The notes: generated by a model not told the origin, from the letters alone. Shown: positions 54,670 through 62,812, counted from the stretch's first letter. The stretch: DNA of 64,000 nucleotides from Rhodoferax sp. TS-BS-61-7 (GCF_002943465.1 NZ_PTQY01000005.1:186001-250000), one strand, 5' to 3'. Made by a program: numbers and translations.

Positions 54670-55962
54670 ATGAACCTGTTGATTCAAGGCGGACGCGTCC
54701 TGGACCCTGCCAGTGGCACCGACCGTGTGGCCGACCTGGCCATTGCCGAGGGCCGCATCCTCGCGATCGGCGACACACCCGCGGGTTTTGTCCCCGACCA
54801 GACGATTGCCGCACACGGCCTCGTGGTCGCACCTGGCCTGGTGGACCTGTGCGCGCGCCTGCGCGAATCCGGTCAGCCTCAAGCCGGCCGGCTCAGCAGC
54901 GAACGTGCTGCGGCTGCCGCGGGCGGCGTTACCACGCTGGTGTGCCCGCCCGACACCAAGCCGGTGCTGGACGAAGCCGGCCTGGTGGAGATGTTGCACT
55001 ACCGCACCCAGATTCAGGGTGGGCCGCGTGTGTTGCCCCTTGGCGCGCTGACCCGCGCACTGGCGGGTGAAGTGCTCTCGCCCATGCAGCAGTTGGCCGA
55101 TGCCGGTTGTGTGGGGTTTGGCCAGGCCGAAGTGCCCTTGGTCAACACCCAAGTAACCCAGCGTGCCTTGCAGTACGCCAGCACCTTTGGCTACAGCGTG
55201 TGGCTGCGACCGCAGGAATACCACCTGGGCAAAGGCGTGGCCGCGAGCGGCCCACTGGCCACACGACTGGGCCTCGCTGGCGTGCCCGTGGCGGCCGAAA
55301 CCATTGCCTTGCACACCATCTTCGAGCTGGTGCGCTCGACCCAGGCCCGTGTGCACCTGTGCCGCATCAGCAGTGCGGCCGGGGTGGCGCTGGTACGCCA
55401 AGCCAAGGCCGAGGGCCTGCCCATCACCTGCGATGTGAGCATCAACTCGCTGCACCTGACCGATGTGGACATTGGTTACTTCGACAGCCGCATGCGCCTG
55501 AACCCGCCGCTGCGTCAGCAGCGCGACCGTGACGCGCTGCGTGCCGGCCTGGCCGATGGCACCATCGACGCGCTGGTGTCCGACCACACACCGGTGGATG
55601 AAGACGACAAAGCCCTGCCATTTGCCGAAAGTGAGCCGGGTGCGACCGGGCTGGAGCTGTTGCTGAGCCTGTCCCTCAAATGGGCACACGACAGCCAACT
55701 GGGGCTTGACCGTGCTCTGGCCGTGGTCAGCAGCCAGGCAGCCCGGGTGCTGGGCAACGGCGCAGGCCCATTGGCCGGCAGCCTGGGCCAGCTCACGGTG
55801 GGGGGTATGGCCGATGTGTGTGTGTTCGACCCAAAAGCCGCCTGGGTGGTCGAGCCCGCCGCGCTGCGCAGCCAGGGGTTGCACACGCCCTTCAGTGGGT
55901 ATGAGTTGCCGGGTTGTGTGCGCGCCACCATAGTGGCGGGGCGCATCGCCTTCGCGGCCTGA
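54670..55962 (+). CDS. pyrX: Dihydroorotase-like protein (PyrC'/PyrX), catalytically inactive
   Basis: This 430-residue amidohydrolase-fold protein aligns with type I dihydroorotases from end to end (VVAPGLVDL at residues 52-60, VSDHTPVDEDDKALPFAE near residue 300). The metal-binding HxH that should follow PGLVDL is Cys61-Ala62-Arg63 (PGLVDLCARLRESG), and other zinc histidines are also missing, so it cannot be an active dihydroorotase. In Pseudomonas such a pseudo-enzyme holds aspartate carbamoyltransferase in its active complex. The ATG at 54670 is spaced correctly after AGAGGA; ATG 54664 overlaps that site. Confidence 0.9.
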   Translation: MNLLIQGGRVLDPASGTDRVADLAIAEGRILAIGDTPAGFVPDQTIAAHGLVVAPGLVDLCARLRESGQPQAGRLSSERAAAAAGGVTTLVCPPDTKPVLDEAGLVEMLHYRTQIQGGPRVLPLGALTRALAGEVLSPMQQLADAGCVGFGQAEVPLVNTQVTQRALQYASTFGYSVWLRPQEYHLGKGVAASGPLATRLGLAGVPVAAETIALHTIFELVRSTQARVHLCRISSAAGVALVRQAKAEGLPITCDVSINSLHLTDVDIGYFDSRMRLNPPLRQQRDRDALRAGLADGTIDALVSDHTPVDEDDKALPFAESEPGATGLELLLSLSLKWAHDSQLGLDRALAVVSSQAARVLGNGAGPLAGSLGQLTVGGMADVCVFDPKAAWVVEPAALRSQGLHTPFSGYELPGCVRATIVAGRIAFAA

Positions 55963-55965
55963 CCC

Positions 55966-56724
55966 ATGGCCCGCGTGCTGGCCTGCTGGCGTCTGCTGCG
56001 TGTATTTACCCATGTGCTGGCGGGCGCCTGGCGCATCCGGTGGGTGTTTCCGCGTCTGCAGCAGCCTGCGCGTGATGCAGAAGTTCAGGCCTGGGCCCGC
56101 GAAATGCTTGCGCGACTAGCTATCAAATTAATAGTGCATGGCCAGCCACCCGCGGTCGGCCCGGTGCTGCTGGTGGCCAACCACATCTCCTGGTTGGACA
56201 TTGTGGTGATGCACGCCGCACGCCACTGTCGCTTTATCTCCAAGGCCTCGGTGCAGCACTGGCCCATTGTGGGTACTCTGGCGAATGGTGCGGGCACGCT
56301 GTACATCGAACGCGAGTCGCGCCGCGACGCCATGCGGGTGGTGCACCACATGGCTGAACGCCTGGGCGCGGGTGATGTGTTGGCCGTGTTTCCCGAAGGC
56401 ACCACGGGCGATGGCACTACCGTGCGCCCCTTCCACGCCAACATGCTGCAGGCCGCCATTGCGGCCCAGGCCCCGGTGCAGCCCGTGGGCCTGCACTTTG
56501 GCGACAGCGCGGGGCAGCACAGCTTGGCGCCTTGTTATATCGGGGACGACAGCCTCTGGGATTCGCTCTGGCGCACGCTCAAGACCCAGGGCCTGCAGGC
56601 GGTGGTGAGTTTTGGCCAAGTGCAGTTGCCCGAAGGGCGCGACCGCCGTGCCTGGGCGGCAGACCTGCACCAGGCCGTGGTAGACCTGCGTGCCGACCTT
56701 GGGGCTCCGGCGCCGAAACCTTAG
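55966..56724 (+). CDS. 1-acyl-sn-glycerol-3-phosphate acyltransferase (PlsC family)
   Basis: This 252-residue membrane-associated acyltransferase makes phosphatidic acid or a related lipid. The catalytic HX4D is NHISWLD (His73, Asp78), and the glycerol-phosphate site is FPEGTTGDG. An N-terminal amphipathic helix precedes it. Residues 48-57 (LARLAIKLIV) are encoded by an embedded copy of the dispersed repeat (56108-56136), read in frame. The gene follows the pseudo-dihydroorotase by three bases and ends four bases inside the convergent ABC gene. Confidence 0.88.
   Translation: MARVLACWRLLRVFTHVLAGAWRIRWVFPRLQQPARDAEVQAWAREMLARLAIKLIVHGQPPAVGPVLLVANHISWLDIVVMHAARHCRFISKASVQHWPIVGTLANGAGTLYIERESRRDAMRVVHHMAERLGAGDVLAVFPEGTTGDGTTVRPFHANMLQAAIAAQAPVQPVGLHFGDSAGQHSLAPCYIGDDSLWDSLWRTLKTQGLQAVVSFGQVQLPEGRDRRAWAADLHQAVVDLRADLGAPAPKP
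56108..56136 (+). repeat. Dispersed short repeat, copy H, inside the acyltransferase gene
   Basis: The sequence TTGCGCGACTAGCTATC followed by AAATTAATAGTG matches the core of the intergenic copies (compare copy I: TTGCGCGAGCAGCTATC then AAGTTCATAGC). The CTCTAGCCC block is absent. It is read in frame without a stop codon. This is the only copy inside the body of a coding region. Confidence 0.7.
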
Positions 56725-57788
56725 GCCAGGCGGCTGAAGGTCACCACGTGGTCTACCTGCGGGCGGATGCCAATCCATTCGCCCAGGCGGTGGTTGTGGT
56801 GGCTGGGCACATGGGCCATGACGGTGAGGCCGCTGTCCAGCCGCAGCGTGTACAAAAACTCTGACCCCCGAAACGCCTTGCGCACAATCTCGGCCTTCAC
56901 CGGCGCGTCGTCGTCGTGCACGATGTCATCAGCGCGCAGCAGTACATCACATTCGCCTTGCGGATACGCGCTGGGCAAGGGGCATTCACTCACGTCCTGC
57001 AACACGCCCAGCGGAGTGTGCACCACTGGCTCGCCGTGCGCCATGGCAATGGTGGCGGGGGCAAACACCCCGTGGCCAATGAAGTCGGCCACAAAACGGG
57101 TGGCCGGGCGGTGGTACAGCGTGTAGGCGTCGTCCCACTGGTGCAGCGTGCCCTCATGCATCACACCAATCATGTCGCCAATCGCAAACGCTTCCATCTG
57201 GTCATGGGTGACAAACAGCGCCGTGGCGCCTGCGGTTTTGAGGATGCCACGCACCTCATGTGCCAGGCGTTCGCGCAGGTCTACATCGAGGTTGGAAAAC
57301 GGTTCGTCCAGCAGCAGCAGCTGGGGGCGGGGTGCCAGCGCACGCGCCAGGGCCACGCGTTGTTGCTGCCCACCCGACAACTCATGTGGGTAACGGTGCT
57401 CCTGGCCCGACAGGCCCACCCATTCCAGCACCTCGGCCACTCGCCGCTGGCGCTCGGCGCTGGGCAACTGGTGGATGCCAAACGCCACATTGCGTGCCAC
57501 ATCCAGGTGAGGGAAGAGGGCGTAGTCCTGGAACACCATGCCAATGCGGCGCTCCTGCGCCGGCACACTGCTCTGGGCCGAGCTCACCAGCGCGCCACCC
57601 AGGTGGATGTGCCCACCACTGGCCGGCTCCAGCCCGGCCACGGCGCGCAACAGCGTGGTTTTGCCACAACCGGAGGGCCCGATCAGCACCCCAATGTCTC
57701 CTGCCCGCAGGCTTAGCGACGCGTTTTGCACCGCCGCCTGCGTGCGGCCCGGGTAATGCACCTGCAGCTGAGAGACTTCTAGAAACAT
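56721..57788 (-). CDS. fbpC: Fe(3+)-type ABC transporter ATP-binding protein
   Basis: This 355-residue ATPase has Walker A GPSGCGKT (residues 37-44), signature LSGGQQQR, Walker B LLLLDEPFSNLD, and a C-terminal TOBE-like regulatory domain, as in FbpC/PotA-type importers. The ferric iron assignment comes from overall similarity and the divergent two-domain permease; sulfate, phosphonate or thiamine are less likely alternatives. ATG 57788 is used. No substrate-binding protein is encoded here. Confidence 0.87.
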   Translation of the reverse strand: MFLEVSQLQVHYPGRTQAAVQNASLSLRAGDIGVLIGPSGCGKTTLLRAVAGLEPASGGHIHLGGALVSSAQSSVPAQERRIGMVFQDYALFPHLDVARNVAFGIHQLPSAERQRRVAEVLEWVGLSGQEHRYPHELSGGQQQRVALARALAPRPQLLLLDEPFSNLDVDLRERLAHEVRGILKTAGATALFVTHDQMEAFAIGDMIGVMHEGTLHQWDDAYTLYHRPATRFVADFIGHGVFAPATIAMAHGEPVVHTPLGVLQDVSECPLPSAYPQGECDVLLRADDIVHDDDAPVKAEIVRKAFRGSEFLYTLRLDSGLTVMAHVPSHHNHRLGEWIGIRPQVDHVVTFSRLA

Positions 57789-57820
57789 GCTGGGATTGTA
57801 GATACTTACAATTCGCATTC
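57789..57820. promoter_or_regulatory. Possible Fur-type operator between divergent ABC genes
   Basis: On the minus strand the sequence AATGCGAATTGTAAGTATC lies just before the ATPase start. Its left half fits the Fur half-site AATGAGAAT (8 of 9), while the right half is poor. Iron regulation would suit the neighbouring genes. The match is weak. Confidence 0.3.
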
Positions 57821-57858
57821 AGAGCCCCATCCACCTGCCCGCGACCCCCACCTCCCTT

Positions 57859-59481
57859 ATGTCTTTCTCGCGCCTCACGCGCATTCCCCTGGCCTTGTTT
57901 GTTGTGGCGCTGTTGCTGCCTGTGGTGGCGGTGTTTGGCGCTTGGCTGCCCTGGGGCGAGTCGGGCGCGCAGTCGCTGCTGATCGTGCAGGAGATGGCGC
58001 GCACCGTGCTGCCCGAATACGCCTGGACCACCGTGCAGCTGTGCCTGATGGTGGGCGTGGGCGTGGTGCTGGTGGGCCTGGGTACGGCGGCGGCGGTCAC
58101 GCTGTTCGACTTTCCGGGTCGGCGCGTGTTTGAGTGGGCGCTGCTGCTGCCGCTGGCCATGCCTGCCTATGTGGTGGCGTATGCCTATACCGACTTCCTG
58201 CAATTCAGCGGCCCGCTGCAAACCAGCGTGCGCGCCTGGCTGCAGTTGGAGGGGCGGGTATTCCCCGAGGTGCGCAGCGTCGCGGGCGCGGCCTGGGTGT
58301 TCACCTTTGTGCTGTATCCGTATGTTTACCTGCTGGCGCGCACCGCCCTGTCCGAACGCGCCAGCCACCTGATGGAGGCGGCCCGCCTGATGGGCGCCGG
58401 CTTGCTGCGGCGCATGGCCGTGGTGGCGCTTCCGCTGGCGCGCCCGGCCGTGGCGGCCGGTGTGGCGCTGGCGCTGATGGAGGTGCTGGCGGACTTTGGT
58501 GTCTCCAGCTACTTTGGCATCCAGACCTTTACCGCTGGCATCTACAAAGCCTGGCTGGCCATGGACAACCGCATTGCCGCGGCCCAGTTGGCCACGCTGC
58601 TGCTGGCGCTGGTGGCCTTACTGCTTTGGCTGGAGCAGCGCGCGCAGGCGCGTATGCGTTTTGCATCCGGCAAGGGCGCGCGCGCCAACGCCAGTGATGC
58701 GCAGCCCCTGCGGCTGGACGGGCACCGCGCCGGCTGGGCCTGGCTGGTGTGTACGCTGCCCATCTTGATGGGTTTTGTGCTGCCGGTGCTGTTTATGCTG
58801 CGCCCGCTGTGGGTGGAGCAAAACGCGCTGCCCTGGAGCCGCTTTGGCGAGTGGGCGCTGAACAGCGTGCGCCTGGCCGGCATCACCAGTGTGCTGGCTG
58901 TGGGCATTGCGCTGGCTCTGGCCTACGGTGCGCGCCGCAGCAGCCACTGGGGGCCGCGTGTGGCGGCCCAACTGGCGGGCCTGGGCTACGCCATTCCTGG
59001 GGCGGTGGTGGTGGTGGGCCTGCTGCTGCCCGTGGGCTGGGTGCAGGCCTGGCAGCCCGAGTGGCAGGTGGGCTACTTTGTCACCGCCACGGCGCTGGGC
59101 ATTGTCTGGGCCTACCTAGTGCGCTTTTGCGCGGTGGCGCTGCAGTCACTGCAAAGCGGCTATGCGCGCATTCCCGCCAGTATGGACGACGCGGCCCGCA
59201 TGCTGGGTACCAGCGACGCGGGCACCCTGCTGCGTGTGCACTGGCCGCTGCTGCGCCGCTCTACCGCCGCCGCGGCCTTGCTGGTGTTTGTGGACGTGAT
59301 GAAAGAGCTGCCCGCCACACTGGTGCTGCGCCCCTTCAACAGCGACACGCTGGCCGTGGTGGCCTACCAGCTGGCCCGCGACGAGCGCCTAGGCGAAGCT
59401 GCCGTGCCCAGCCTGGCGCTGGTGCTGGTGGGGCTGATTCCGGTGGTGATGCTGAGCCGGACGCTGCGCAGCAAGGTTTGA
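57859..59481 (+). CDS. fbpB: Fe(3+)-type ABC transporter permease, fused two-domain
   Basis: This 540-residue inner-membrane protein has about twelve helices and two BPD_transp_1 permease units in tandem, as in FbpB. The ATPase-contact (EAA) loops appear as MEAARLMGAGLLRRMAVVALP in the first half and MDDAARMLGTSDAGTLLRVHWP in the second. It is divergent from the ATPase gene, 70 bases apart, not in one operon. The binding protein FbpA is missing from the window. Confidence 0.88.
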   Translation: MSFSRLTRIPLALFVVALLLPVVAVFGAWLPWGESGAQSLLIVQEMARTVLPEYAWTTVQLCLMVGVGVVLVGLGTAAAVTLFDFPGRRVFEWALLLPLAMPAYVVAYAYTDFLQFSGPLQTSVRAWLQLEGRVFPEVRSVAGAAWVFTFVLYPYVYLLARTALSERASHLMEAARLMGAGLLRRMAVVALPLARPAVAAGVALALMEVLADFGVSSYFGIQTFTAGIYKAWLAMDNRIAAAQLATLLLALVALLLWLEQRAQARMRFASGKGARANASDAQPLRLDGHRAGWAWLVCTLPILMGFVLPVLFMLRPLWVEQNALPWSRFGEWALNSVRLAGITSVLAVGIALALAYGARRSSHWGPRVAAQLAGLGYAIPGAVVVVGLLLPVGWVQAWQPEWQVGYFVTATALGIVWAYLVRFCAVALQSLQSGYARIPASMDDAARMLGTSDAGTLLRVHWPLLRRSTAAAALLVFVDVMKELPATLVLRPFNSDTLAVVAYQLARDERLGEAAVPSLALVLVGLIPVVMLSRTLRSKV

Positions 59482-59500
59482 GTGCCAAAAGTGGCTGAAT

Positions 59501-59543
59501 GGCCCGTGGATATTGCGCGAGCAGCTATCAAGTTCATAGCATT
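59501..59543 (+). repeat. Dispersed short repeat, copy I
   Basis: It lies between the permease stop and tRNA-Arg: GCCCGTGGATATTGCGCG, AGCAGCTATCAAG and TTCATAGCATT. The core GCTAT...ATAGC pairs as a hairpin, placed where the minus-strand tRNA transcript should end. Confidence 0.8.
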
Positions 59544-59553
59544 CTGAAAAGGC

Positions 59554-59628
59554 TGGTGCCCCCGACAGGAATCGAACCTGTATCTGCCCCTTAGGAGGGG
59601 GCCGTTCTATCCATTGAACTACGGAGAC
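59554..59628 (-). tRNA. tRNA-Arg (anticodon CCU)
   Basis: The minus strand folds as a 75-nt tRNA: acceptor GTCTCCG with CGGGGGC (two G-U pairs), D-arm GTTCAATGGATAGAAC, anticodon stem GCCCC/GGGGC with loop CTCCTAA giving CCT, T-arm ACAGGTTCGATTCCTGT, and encoded ACCA. It reads AGG codons. The two wobble pairs in the acceptor are unusual but the remaining arms are intact. Confidence 0.88.
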
Positions 59629-59659
59629 CAGCGAGCCGGGATTGTAAGGGGGCACAGGG

Positions 59660-59781
59660 AGCGGCCGGTTTCGCCGCCGGGCCGCCCCAAGGCGCTCTGA
59701 ACCGCTTGGCGGTCAGCCCCGCCAGGGAAATGCGCCCCCTTGGGGGGCAGCGACCCGCGCAGCGGCGGAGCGTGGGGGCAC
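59660..59781. repeat. GC-rich intergenic repeat beside tRNA-Arg
   Basis: The 120-bp stretch contains several nested inverted repeats (CCGCTTGGCGG; CCCCCTTGGGGGG) and ends GCAGCGACCCGCGCAGCGG followed by CGGAGCGTGGGGGC. From memory this kind of sequence is common between genes in Acidovorax/Variovorax-type genomes. It has one copy in this window and lies just downstream of the VWA gene. Confidence 0.6.
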
Positions 59782-59784
59782 TGT

Positions 59785-60999
59785 CTACTTGGTCAGCTGG
59801 CGCATCGCCTCTTCCAGGCCCTTGAGGGTCAGCGGGTACATCTTGTTGTGCATCAGCTGCTGGATCACGCTGATGCTCTGGCGGTACTGCCACACGCCTT
59901 GGGGCTCGGGGTTGATCCAGGCGAACTTGGGGAAGGTGCTGGTCAGGCGCTGTAGCCATTCGGCGCCGGCCTCTTCGTTGTTGTATTCCACGCTGCCGCC
60001 GGGCTGCAAAATCTCGTAGGGGCTCATGGTCGCGTCGCCCACAAAGATCAGCTTGTAGTCCTTGTTGTACTTGCGAAGGATGTCCCAGGTATTGAATTTC
60101 TCGGCAAAGCGGCGGCGGTTGTTCTTCCACATGTAGTCGTACACGCAGTTGTGGAAGTAATAGAACTCCAGGTGCTTGAACTCGGTCTTGGTGGCGCTGA
60201 ACAGTTCTTCCACGCGCGCAATGTGCTCGTCCATGGTGCCGCCCACGTCCATCAGCAGCAGCACCTTGACGTTGTTGTGGCGCTCGGGCCGCATCTTGAT
60301 GTCCAGGTAGCCCGCGTTGGCTGCCGTCTTGCTGATGGTTTCGTCCAGGTCCAGCTCGTCCTCGTGGCCTTCGCGCGCAAACTTGCGCAGGCGGCGCAGC
60401 GCCACCTTGATGTTGCGTGTGCCCAGCTCCTGGGTGTCGTCGTAATCTTTGTAGGCGCGCTGGTCCCACACCTTCACGGCGCTTTTGTTGCGGCCCTTGT
60501 CCTGTCCAATGCGGATGCCCTGGGGGTTGTAGCCATTGGCGCCAAACGGGCTGGTGCCGCCGGTGCCAATCCATTTGCTGCCGCCTTCGTGGCGTTCCTT
60601 CTGCTCTTCAAAGCGCTTTTTCAGCGTCTCCATGAGCTCGTCCCAGCCCATTTTCTCGATCTTGGCCTTGTCTTCGGGGCTGAGGTTGAGCTCCAGGTTC
60701 TTGCGCAGCCATGCCAGCGGAATGTCCTTGGTGAAGTCGGCAATCATCTCCACGCCTTTGAAATAGGCGGCAAAGGCGCGGTCGAACTTGTCGTAGTGTT
60801 TCTCGTCCTTCACCAGCGTGGTGCGGCTCAGGTAATAAAAGTCGTCAATCGTGTAGCCCGTGGGCTCGGACGCATCTTCGGGCTGCGGTGTCATCGGCCC
60901 CACCACGCCTTTTTGTAAGGCTTCCAGCAGGGTCAGGTATTCCTTGACCGAGACCGGCAGCTTGGCAGAGCGCAGGGTGTAGAAAAAGTCCAGCAGCAT
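59785..60999 (-). CDS. VWA-domain protein (CoxE-like)
   Basis: This 404-residue protein has a charged helical N-terminal part (about 1-230) and a von Willebrand factor A domain (VKVLLLMDVGGTMDEHI, MIDAS-type DVGGTMD near residue 250) followed by FKHLEFYYFHNCVYD and LIFVGDATMSPYEI. Partnered with a MoxR AAA+ ATPase in the same operon, it fits the MoxR-VWA type of metal-cofactor insertion or protein-remodelling pair. AAGGAG precedes ATG 60999. The substrate is unknown. Confidence 0.9.
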   Translation of the reverse strand: MLLDFFYTLRSAKLPVSVKEYLTLLEALQKGVVGPMTPQPEDASEPTGYTIDDFYYLSRTTLVKDEKHYDKFDRAFAAYFKGVEMIADFTKDIPLAWLRKNLELNLSPEDKAKIEKMGWDELMETLKKRFEEQKERHEGGSKWIGTGGTSPFGANGYNPQGIRIGQDKGRNKSAVKVWDQRAYKDYDDTQELGTRNIKVALRRLRKFAREGHEDELDLDETISKTAANAGYLDIKMRPERHNNVKVLLLMDVGGTMDEHIARVEELFSATKTEFKHLEFYYFHNCVYDYMWKNNRRRFAEKFNTWDILRKYNKDYKLIFVGDATMSPYEILQPGGSVEYNNEEAGAEWLQRLTSTFPKFAWINPEPQGVWQYRQSISVIQQLMHNKMYPLTLKGLEEAMRQLTK

Positions 61000-61018
61000 A
61001 GGGTGCTCCTTGCGCGTA

Positions 61019-61615
61019 TCAGGCGCGCGGCTTGTCCAGTAAGTACAGCAGCTGTGCCTTGGCTTCGGGCCATTCGCCGCTGCGCATGCTGTACATCACG
61101 GTGTCGCGGATGGTGCCGTCGCGGCGCAGCGCGTGGCCGCGGATCACGCCATCTTTCTTCGCGCCCAGGCGCTCGATGGCGGCCTGGGACGCAAAGTTGA
61201 AGTTATCAGTGCGCCAGCCCACCACATGGCAGCCCAGGGTTTCAAACGCGTGGGTCAGCAGCAAGAGTTTGCAGGTGGTGTTGACGTGGCTGCGCTGGCT
61301 GCTTTTGCCGTACCAGGTGTAGCCAATTTCCACACGTTTCACGGCGGGCACGATGTCGTGGTAGCTGCTGCTGCCCAGCACGCGGCCAGTGGCTTCGTCC
61401 GTCACGGCGAAGGCAAAGCGGTTGCCAGCCTCGCGCATGGACAGCGCGTCGTCGATGTACTTGCGGGTGTATTCAGGTTCGGGCACCGAGGTGATGCGCA
61501 GGGTCCACAGCTCGCCATCAGCGGCCGCAGCGCGCAGGCCGGCCTCATGTTCCAGGCCCAGCGGGACCAACTTCACGCCGCGGGCGGCCAGGGTGACGGG
61601 TTCCACAAAGGCCAT
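61019..61615 (-). CDS. GNAT-family N-acetyltransferase (RimJ/RimL type)
   Basis: This 198-residue acetyltransferase has the acetyl-CoA binding region GYTWYGKSSQRSHVNTTCKLLLLTHAF, with the preceding core EIGYTWY, and NFNFASQAAIERLGAKKDGV as the substrate/CoA lid of RimJ/RimL-like enzymes that acetylate protein N-termini or small amines. It sits between the small membrane gene and the VWA gene, with a two-base gap upstream, so it is part of the moxR operon, although the link is unclear. Confidence 0.9.
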   Translation of the reverse strand: MAFVEPVTLAARGVKLVPLGLEHEAGLRAAAADGELWTLRITSVPEPEYTRKYIDDALSMREAGNRFAFAVTDEATGRVLGSSSYHDIVPAVKRVEIGYTWYGKSSQRSHVNTTCKLLLLTHAFETLGCHVVGWRTDNFNFASQAAIERLGAKKDGVIRGHALRRDGTIRDTVMYSMRSGEWPEAKAQLLYLLDKPRA

Positions 61616-61617
61616 GG

Positions 61618-61842
61618 TTATTCCTTGTCCGACGGTGTTTTGCGGTTGCGCCAGCGGCGGGCCAGTTGCAGGCCCAGGCCACCGCCCAAGCCCACCAGCA
61701 CGATGCCGCCAATGCTGGCGGCGCCGTAACCTGGCGCAAACACATCCAGCCCCAGCAGGCGGCCGGCCCAGAAGCCGAGCAGCGCACCGCCCACAAAGCC
61801 CACGGCGTCAGACACGCCTTCGATCATTGGATTGTTTTTCAT
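61618..61842 (-). CDS. Small glycine-rich membrane protein
   Basis: This 74-residue protein has two glycine-zipper-like hydrophobic segments (AVGFVGGALLGFWAGRLLGL and ASIGGIVLVGLGGGLGLQLA) and a basic C-terminal tail (RRWRNRKTPSDKE). It has no enzymatic motif. It follows the MoxR-type gene by ten bases and precedes the acetyltransferase by two. It may tether the MoxR/VWA machinery to the membrane, which is speculation. Confidence 0.8.
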   Translation of the reverse strand: MKNNPMIEGVSDAVGFVGGALLGFWAGRLLGLDVFAPGYGAASIGGIVLVGLGGGLGLQLARRWRNRKTPSDKE

Positions 61843-61852
61843 GGGGTGTGGC

Positions 61853-62707
61853 TTAGCGGTTGTGGCGTTGCATGAACATCAGTTTTTCGAACAGCGTGGT
61901 GTCCTGCTCGTTTTTCAGCAGCGCACCTACCAGCGGGGGGACGGCCATTTTGTCGTCCTTGCTTTGCAGTGCTTCGAGTGGAATGTCTTCGGCCAGCAGC
62001 AGCTTGAGCCAGTCCAGTAGTTCGCTGGTGGAGGGCTTTTTCTTCAGGCCGGGCAGGTTGCGCACCTCAAAAAAGGTTTTCATGGCCGCGGCCAGCAGCT
62101 CTTTCTTCAGGCCGGGAAAGTGCACCTCCACAATGCTCTGCATGGTGGTGGCATCGGGAAACTTGATGTAGTGGAAGAAGCAGCGGCGCAAAAACGCGTC
62201 AGGCAGTTCTTTTTCGTTGTTGGAGGTGATGAACACCAGCGGGCGGTGTTTGGCCTTGATCAGCTCGCGCGTTTCGTAGCAGTAGAACTCCATGCGGTCG
62301 ATTTCGCGCAACAGGTCGTTGGGGAACTCGATGTCGGCCTTGTCGATCTCGTCGATCAGCAGCGCGACCGGTTTGTCGGCGGTAAATGCCTGCCACAACA
62401 CACCTTTGATGATGTAGTTGTGGATGTCCTTGACGCGTTCGCCGCCGTCAATGTCGGACAGCTGCGAGTCGCGCAGACGACTCACCGCGTCGTATTCATA
62501 CAGACCCTGCTGGGCCTTGGTGGTGGACTTGATGTGCCATTGCAGCAGGGGCATGTCCAGCGCCTGCGCCACTTCCTCGGCCAGCATGGTTTTGCCGGTG
62601 CCGGGCTCACCTTTCACCAGCAGCGGGCGCTGCAGCGTGATGGCCGCGTTGACCGACAGCATCAGGTCCTGGGTGGCGACGTAGTTCTTGGTTCCGTGGA
62701 ATTTCAT
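61853..62707 (-). CDS. MoxR-type AAA+ ATPase
   Basis: This 284-residue AAA+ protein has Walker A GEPGTGKT (residues 33-40), Walker B VALLIDEIDKAD, sensor 1 VFITSNNEKELPDAFLRRC (arginine finger included) and a helical C-terminal lid. MoxR-family ATPases act with VWA partners in metalloenzyme maturation. ATG 62707 is used. It heads moxR-small membrane-GNAT-VWA on the minus strand and is divergent from cytochrome c4. Confidence 0.93.
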   Translation of the reverse strand: MKFHGTKNYVATQDLMLSVNAAITLQRPLLVKGEPGTGKTMLAEEVAQALDMPLLQWHIKSTTKAQQGLYEYDAVSRLRDSQLSDIDGGERVKDIHNYIIKGVLWQAFTADKPVALLIDEIDKADIEFPNDLLREIDRMEFYCYETRELIKAKHRPLVFITSNNEKELPDAFLRRCFFHYIKFPDATTMQSIVEVHFPGLKKELLAAAMKTFFEVRNLPGLKKKPSTSELLDWLKLLLAEDIPLEALQSKDDKMAVPPLVGALLKNEQDTTLFEKLMFMQRHNR

Positions 62708-62785
62708 GGCGTGGGCGGACAGGGCAAGGATGGGCGGACCCAACGAGGCAGAAAAAGCCTGCAAAGGGCACGGGTGGTGGTCGAT

Positions 62786-62812
62786 ATAATCGGCAGGCTG
62801 ATTTATATCAAT
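62786..62812 (+). promoter_or_regulatory. -10-like box and FNR/Anr-type site upstream of cytochrome c4
   Basis: TATAAT lies at 62786-62791 without a good -35. CTGATTTATATCAA (62799-62812) matches the FNR/Anr consensus TTGATNNNNATCAA at nine of ten positions. It is centred 31 bases before the cytochrome start codon. If the TATAAT is used, the site would overlap the transcription start, suggesting anaerobic repression rather than activation. Confidence 0.35.

Noticed and set aside
54571..56013. 480-codon antisense frame over the pseudo-dihydroorotase
   Set aside because: It has no family motifs, and the plus-strand gene fits an operon with overlapping or touching starts.
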